Shown one piece after another: positions 30,247 to 33,434 of a stretch of 33,434 nt of DNA. The stretch spans positions 1-33,434 of the forward strand of contig CAJGBW010000013.1 in the NCBI GenBank assembly GCA_904501835.1, given 5' to 3'. The position numbers and the translations under genes were made by a program. Below the pieces are notes generated by a model. That model did not search any database. It was not told the DNA's origin and saw only the letters and a program-made list of their open reading frames with translations. The stretch's first letter is position 1. Each line of letters starts with the position of its first letter. Source of the DNA: an uncultured Bacteroidales bacterium. Lineage in GTDB: Bacteria > Bacteroidota > Bacteroidia > Bacteroidales > UBA932.

Positions 30247-32898
30247 ATGAAAAGACTTCTTCTTGCTATTCTTGTTTGCGCGGGTTTGTCAGTGGCTTCC
30301 GTTTTGGAGGCTAAACCTGCGACTTGTCAGATCCACCCCGTTTCTCTCACGTGCGAGAAGATGGTTCTGCCCAATTGTATAGACATTCCTCAACCTCGTT
30401 TGTCGTGGGTCAATGCTCCCGTCGATGGTTCGGTCAAGGGGGCAAGGCAGTCGGCCTACAGAATCCGTGTGGCCTCATCCCGAGAGGGGTTGGCAGAAGC
30501 AGATCTCTGGGATAGCAGAAAGGTGAAGTCGGACCAGTCTGTTTTTGTGCCATACGCTGGAAAGGCTCTTGAAAGCGGACAGCAGCTTTGGTGGCAGGTA
30601 AAGGTTTGGGACGGCAAGGGCAAGGCTTCAGGGTGGAGTGAACCGGGGCAGTGGCGGATGGGTATTGTGAACCCGGACGAGTGGGTGGCAAAATGGATCG
30701 GAGCCCCATGGCAGGAGGAATGGGAGGAAAATAACACCACAGCGGCGCCCTATTTTCGCAAGGAGGTAAATCTGGAAAAGAAGGTCACTTCGGCTGTAGC
30801 ATTCGTTACCGGTCTGGGATATTTTGAATTCTATGTAAATGGTCAAAAGATTGGAGACGAGGTGCTGGTGCCGAATTTTACAAATTACAGCCAAAGACCT
30901 CAGCTCCCGAAACTGAACATAGCCATTGACGATAATTTCCGAGGCTATCGTGTGATGTATCTCACGTACGATGTAACCGAGGCCTTAAAGCAAGGAAAGA
31001 ATGCTTTCGGTATGATAGTCGGCAACGGTTGGTACAATACCCACACCCGTCGTTGGCCGGCAGCGTATGGCTCTCCTCGTATGCTCTGTCAGGTGAAAGT
31101 TACGTATGAGGACGGCAGTGAGGAAATCATTGTTTCGGACGATTCGTGGAAGGTGAAGGAGTCTGCAATTGTCTATAATGATGAATATGTCGGTGAGACC
31201 TATGATGCCCGTCAGGAGATAACTGACTGGTGTGCTGTCGGTTGCGATGAGTCATCTTGGAAAAATGCGGTTTTGAGAGTGGCTCCTACAGGGAAACTCT
31301 GCGCCTCTTATGCGCCGTTGGATAGGGTGGTCGAGACGCTCCGTCCGCTGTCTTTTGAAAAGACCGAGGCGGGTTGGGAAGTGGATTTTGGCAAGGAAAT
31401 ATCGGGGTGGCTGCGTTTTAACGGGGTCAAGGCGGCAAGCGGAGATGTCTTGCAGGTAAAATATGTGAGTGAGTCTCCTGTGGGAACGCAGAAATATATT
31501 TTCGGCGAGGGCGAGTGTCGGGATTATGCTCCCAAGTTTGCCTGGTATGTATTTAGGAAGGCTGTCATCACGGGAGTGGAACTTTGTGAGAATAATGTGG
31601 TGGCGGAGGTGGTCAATACCGATGTTCGGGCTGATTCTGAATTTACAACCTCCAATGTGCTTCTCAATCAGATAAATACCATTTGGAGAAGAAGCCTGGA
31701 GGATAATCTGCACGGTGGCGTCATGAGTGACTGCCCTCATCGTGAGAAATCACCATACACGGGAGATGCTCAAGTGTGCTGTGAGACCGTGATGTCGAAC
31801 TATGACTGCTACACTTTCTATCATAAATGGCTGCGTGATATGAGGGATGCCCAGAATGTCGAGACCGGCTATGTGCCGAATTCTGCCCCTTGGCAGCCTG
31901 GATGCGGTGGCGGAGTCGGCTGGGGTGCGGCAGTGAATATCATTCCTTGGGAGATGTACCGCCACTTCGCAGATGTGCAACTGCTTGAAGAAGGCTATTT
32001 TGCAATGACCGAGCAGATGCGTTTCATGATGAAATATATCACCGAAGAGGGCATTATGGACTGTAAGGTCGAAAGTGTGAATGGAGACCACCGTTTCGAT
32101 CGCTGGCTCAGGCTCGGCGAATGGGTGACTCCGCACGATCTTCCTGCCGCTCATCTGGTTCATACCTATTTCCTATGGAACTGCGCGGATATTAGTTCCA
32201 AGGCGGCAGGGGTTCTCGGTAAGGCAGACGATGAGAAGAAATATAGGGAACTGGCTGAGCGGGTAAAAGCGGCTTTCCATAAGAAATTTTACAATCCTCA
32301 GACAAAATCCTATGGCGACTATGGTGCCAATGTGTTCGCGCTGCACATGGGGGTACCTGAGGGGTATCGCAAGGATGTCGTGGAGTCGTTCAGGGTGGAA
32401 CTTACGGAGAAATATGGGAAACACCTCAATACCGGTATCTTCGGTACAAGAAGGCTTTTTGAGGTGCTCGCCCAGAATGGTCTGAATGAACTTGCCTACG
32501 AGATTATCAACCAGAAGGATTACCCGAGTTTCGGCTGGTGGCTAGAACAGGGGGCGACGACCACATGGGAAAGGTGGGATGGCAAGGATTCCCACAACCA
32601 TCCTATGTTTGGCGGCGGTCTGACGTGGTTCTACAACACATTGGCCGGCGTCAACATCGATGAATCTCAGCCGGGATACAGGCATGTGGTAATCAGGCCT
32701 CTGCTTCTGAAGGATTTGACAAAGGTCTGCTATTCGAAAATGACCCCTTACGGCCTGCTCAAAGTGGAGATTTCACATGAGAATTTTAGCGGGCAAATGA
32801 CCGTCATCGTGCCTGTGGGAACGACTGCAACGGTATATGTCCCACATTCTTGCACTCCACAAAGCCTCTCTCAAGGAACGCATACGTTTGAGTTTTGA
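30247..32898 (+). CDS. GH78 alpha-L-rhamnosidase
   Basis: 883 residues with signal peptide MKRLLLAILVCAGLSVASVLEA. An N-terminal fibronectin-like domain (QPRLSWVNAPVDG, WDSRKVKSDQS), a jelly-roll rhamnosidase N domain (FYVNGQKIGDEVLVPNFTNY, GNGWYN) and a six-hairpin (alpha/alpha) barrel (about 470-800) are followed by a C-terminal beta domain (GYRHVVIRPLL). In DCPHREKSPYTGDAQ, Asp495, Glu500 and Asp507 are spaced like the essential acidic residues reported for Bacillus RhaB, and Glu775 in TTTWERWDG fits the fourth. Enzymes of this family remove terminal L-rhamnose by inversion. Arg codon use differs from most of the window (many AGG), suggesting transfer. It stands alone: no SusC/D and no other sugar genes follow. 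Confidence 0.93.
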   Translation: MKRLLLAILVCAGLSVASVLEAKPATCQIHPVSLTCEKMVLPNCIDIPQPRLSWVNAPVDGSVKGARQSAYRIRVASSREGLAEADLWDSRKVKSDQSVFVPYAGKALESGQQLWWQVKVWDGKGKASGWSEPGQWRMGIVNPDEWVAKWIGAPWQEEWEENNTTAAPYFRKEVNLEKKVTSAVAFVTGLGYFEFYVNGQKIGDEVLVPNFTNYSQRPQLPKLNIAIDDNFRGYRVMYLTYDVTEALKQGKNAFGMIVGNGWYNTHTRRWPAAYGSPRMLCQVKVTYEDGSEEIIVSDDSWKVKESAIVYNDEYVGETYDARQEITDWCAVGCDESSWKNAVLRVAPTGKLCASYAPLDRVVETLRPLSFEKTEAGWEVDFGKEISGWLRFNGVKAASGDVLQVKYVSESPVGTQKYIFGEGECRDYAPKFAWYVFRKAVITGVELCENNVVAEVVNTDVRADSEFTTSNVLLNQINTIWRRSLEDNLHGGVMSDCPHREKSPYTGDAQVCCETVMSNYDCYTFYHKWLRDMRDAQNVETGYVPNSAPWQPGCGGGVGWGAAVNIIPWEMYRHFADVQLLEEGYFAMTEQMRFMMKYITEEGIMDCKVESVNGDHRFDRWLRLGEWVTPHDLPAAHLVHTYFLWNCADISSKAAGVLGKADDEKKYRELAERVKAAFHKKFYNPQTKSYGDYGANVFALHMGVPEGYRKDVVESFRVELTEKYGKHLNTGIFGTRRLFEVLAQNGLNELAYEIINQKDYPSFGWWLEQGATTTWERWDGKDSHNHPMFGGGLTWFYNTLAGVNIDESQPGYRHVVIRPLLLKDLTKVCYSKMTPYGLLKVEISHENFSGQMTVIVPVGTTATVYVPHSCTPQSLSQGTHTFEF

Positions 32899-33005
32899 TG
32901 GGGTGGATTTGCGCGGGATTTTATTTGACTGACGTTTGATTGAGTTATGAAAGAAAACGAATTGAGAGATTTGGAAAAAGAAGTTGAATAATCAGAACGC
33001 TATAT
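32899..33005 (+). other. Intergenic region after GH78 with a possible 14-codon ORF
   Basis: About 107 bases with no recognisable terminator or promoter. A short frame at 32947-32991 starts MKENELRDLEKEVE and stops 14 bases before the exonuclease start. It is highly charged and could be chance or a leader peptide; nothing supports a function. Confidence 0.2.
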
Positions 33006-33434
33006 ATGGTAGGATTGAATTTTATTGCTCTTGACCTGGAAACAGCAACATGGGAAAAGTCATCAATTTGTGAAATCGGCATTGCTATAGTCAGGGATTC
33101 CTGTGTTGTCGAGACAAAATCCTGGCTGGTTAAGCCCTATCGGAACTGGTATGATTCCTTCAATATTTCTATTCACGGAATTACTCCTGATGTGACAAAG
33201 AATAGTCCTTCTTTCAAGGAAGTCTGGCGAGATATTCAGCCGTACCTTGAAAATCAGGTAGTAGTTGCTCACAATACGGCGTTTGATATGTATGCTTTGA
33301 AGTATGCGTTTGATGAGAATGGAATGCCATATCCTAACTTCAGGCATTTTTGTTCATATAGAGTTGCGAGATATTGCTTCAAAGATACATACAGCTATTC
33401 TTTGCCAATCGTCTGCGATGCAATGGGGATTCAG
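33006..33434 (+). CDS. DnaQ-type DEDD 3'-5' exonuclease, 5' part, cut by window edge
   Basis: 143 codons open to the window end, from ATG at 33006. The start, NFIALDLETATWEKSSICEI, holds the ExoI motif D-L-E-T with its two acidic residues. ISIHGITPDVTKNSPSF and VVVAHNTAFDMYALKYAF (ExoII, Asp in AFDM) follow, as in the epsilon/PolC exonuclease family. The ExoIII motif lies outside. Similar stand-alone exonucleases in Bacteroides are about 180 residues or carry a BRCT or helicase extension; the truncated end hides which. Cytoplasmic, probably DNA repair or nucleic acid turnover. Confidence 0.85.
   Translation, partial: MVGLNFIALDLETATWEKSSICEIGIAIVRDSCVVETKSWLVKPYRNWYDSFNISIHGITPDVTKNSPSFKEVWRDIQPYLENQVVVAHNTAFDMYALKYAFDENGMPYPNFRHFCSYRVARYCFKDTYSYSLPIVCDAMGIQ

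Noticed and set aside
1..33434. tRNA, rRNA, riboswitch or CRISPR elements
   Set aside because: Read both strands of all intergenic regions; all are short and none shows the required folds or repeats. A covariance-model scan would be decisive.

Overview
The window looks like chromosome of a gut-type Bacteroidales species (Bacteroides, Prevotella or relatives; genus not resolved). The reasons are the TAnnTTTG type -7 promoter boxes, one with a well-placed TTTG -33 box, a complete Bat (aerotolerance) operon, a TonB-dependent receptor, fimbrillin-like lipoproteins, GH2 and GH78 glycosidases, and generally weak Shine-Dalgarno signals. No tRNA, rRNA, CRISPR array or intact mobile element was seen, and no gene-free stretch exceeds 300 bases. 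The longest is about 230 bases, near 25.3-25.5 kb.

Layout. 1-395 (-) is the start of an SppA-type signal peptide peptidase. 480-5207 (+) is a tight run of TonB receptor, periplasmic HMA metal-binding protein and the two subunits of an NfnAB-type electron-bifurcating transhydrogenase; it converges on truA (-). 6045-14373 (+) is the Bat operon: moxR, DUF58 protein, a membrane-anchored DUF4381-like protein, batA, batB, batC and a single reading frame that joins batD and batE. 14422-17625 (+) is a secreted LacZ-type GH2 beta-galactosidase with its own promoter. It runs with almost no gap into a four-gene cassette at 17628-21610: HprK-like kinase, ABC transporter, PqqD-like protein and nucleotidyltransferase. 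These are the accessory parts of some lasso-peptide/RiPP clusters, but no cyclase, leader peptidase or precursor is visible here.

21611-25287 (-) holds two tandem lipoproteins that share a fimbrillin-like N-terminal domain but end in different modules: an endonuclease/exonuclease/phosphatase domain in one and GLUG repeats in the other. A decayed IS3-type orfA fragment and a palindrome lie upstream. Next come a patatin-BamA type phospholipase (-), a DUF3316-like outer membrane protein with an S41 protease lipoprotein (+), a truncated GH99/WbsX-like lipoprotein fragment (-), a GH78 alpha-L-rhamnosidase (+) and the start of a DEDD exonuclease (+).

The strongest candidate for an undescribed system is the kinase/ABC/PqqD/nucleotidyltransferase cassette coupled to the beta-galactosidase. 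Next are the paired modular lipoproteins, the BatD-BatE fusion beside a 24-bp duplication, and a recurring arrangement in which a -7 box lies only 4-6 bases before a well-defined start codon, which suggests leaderless or near-leaderless mRNAs.
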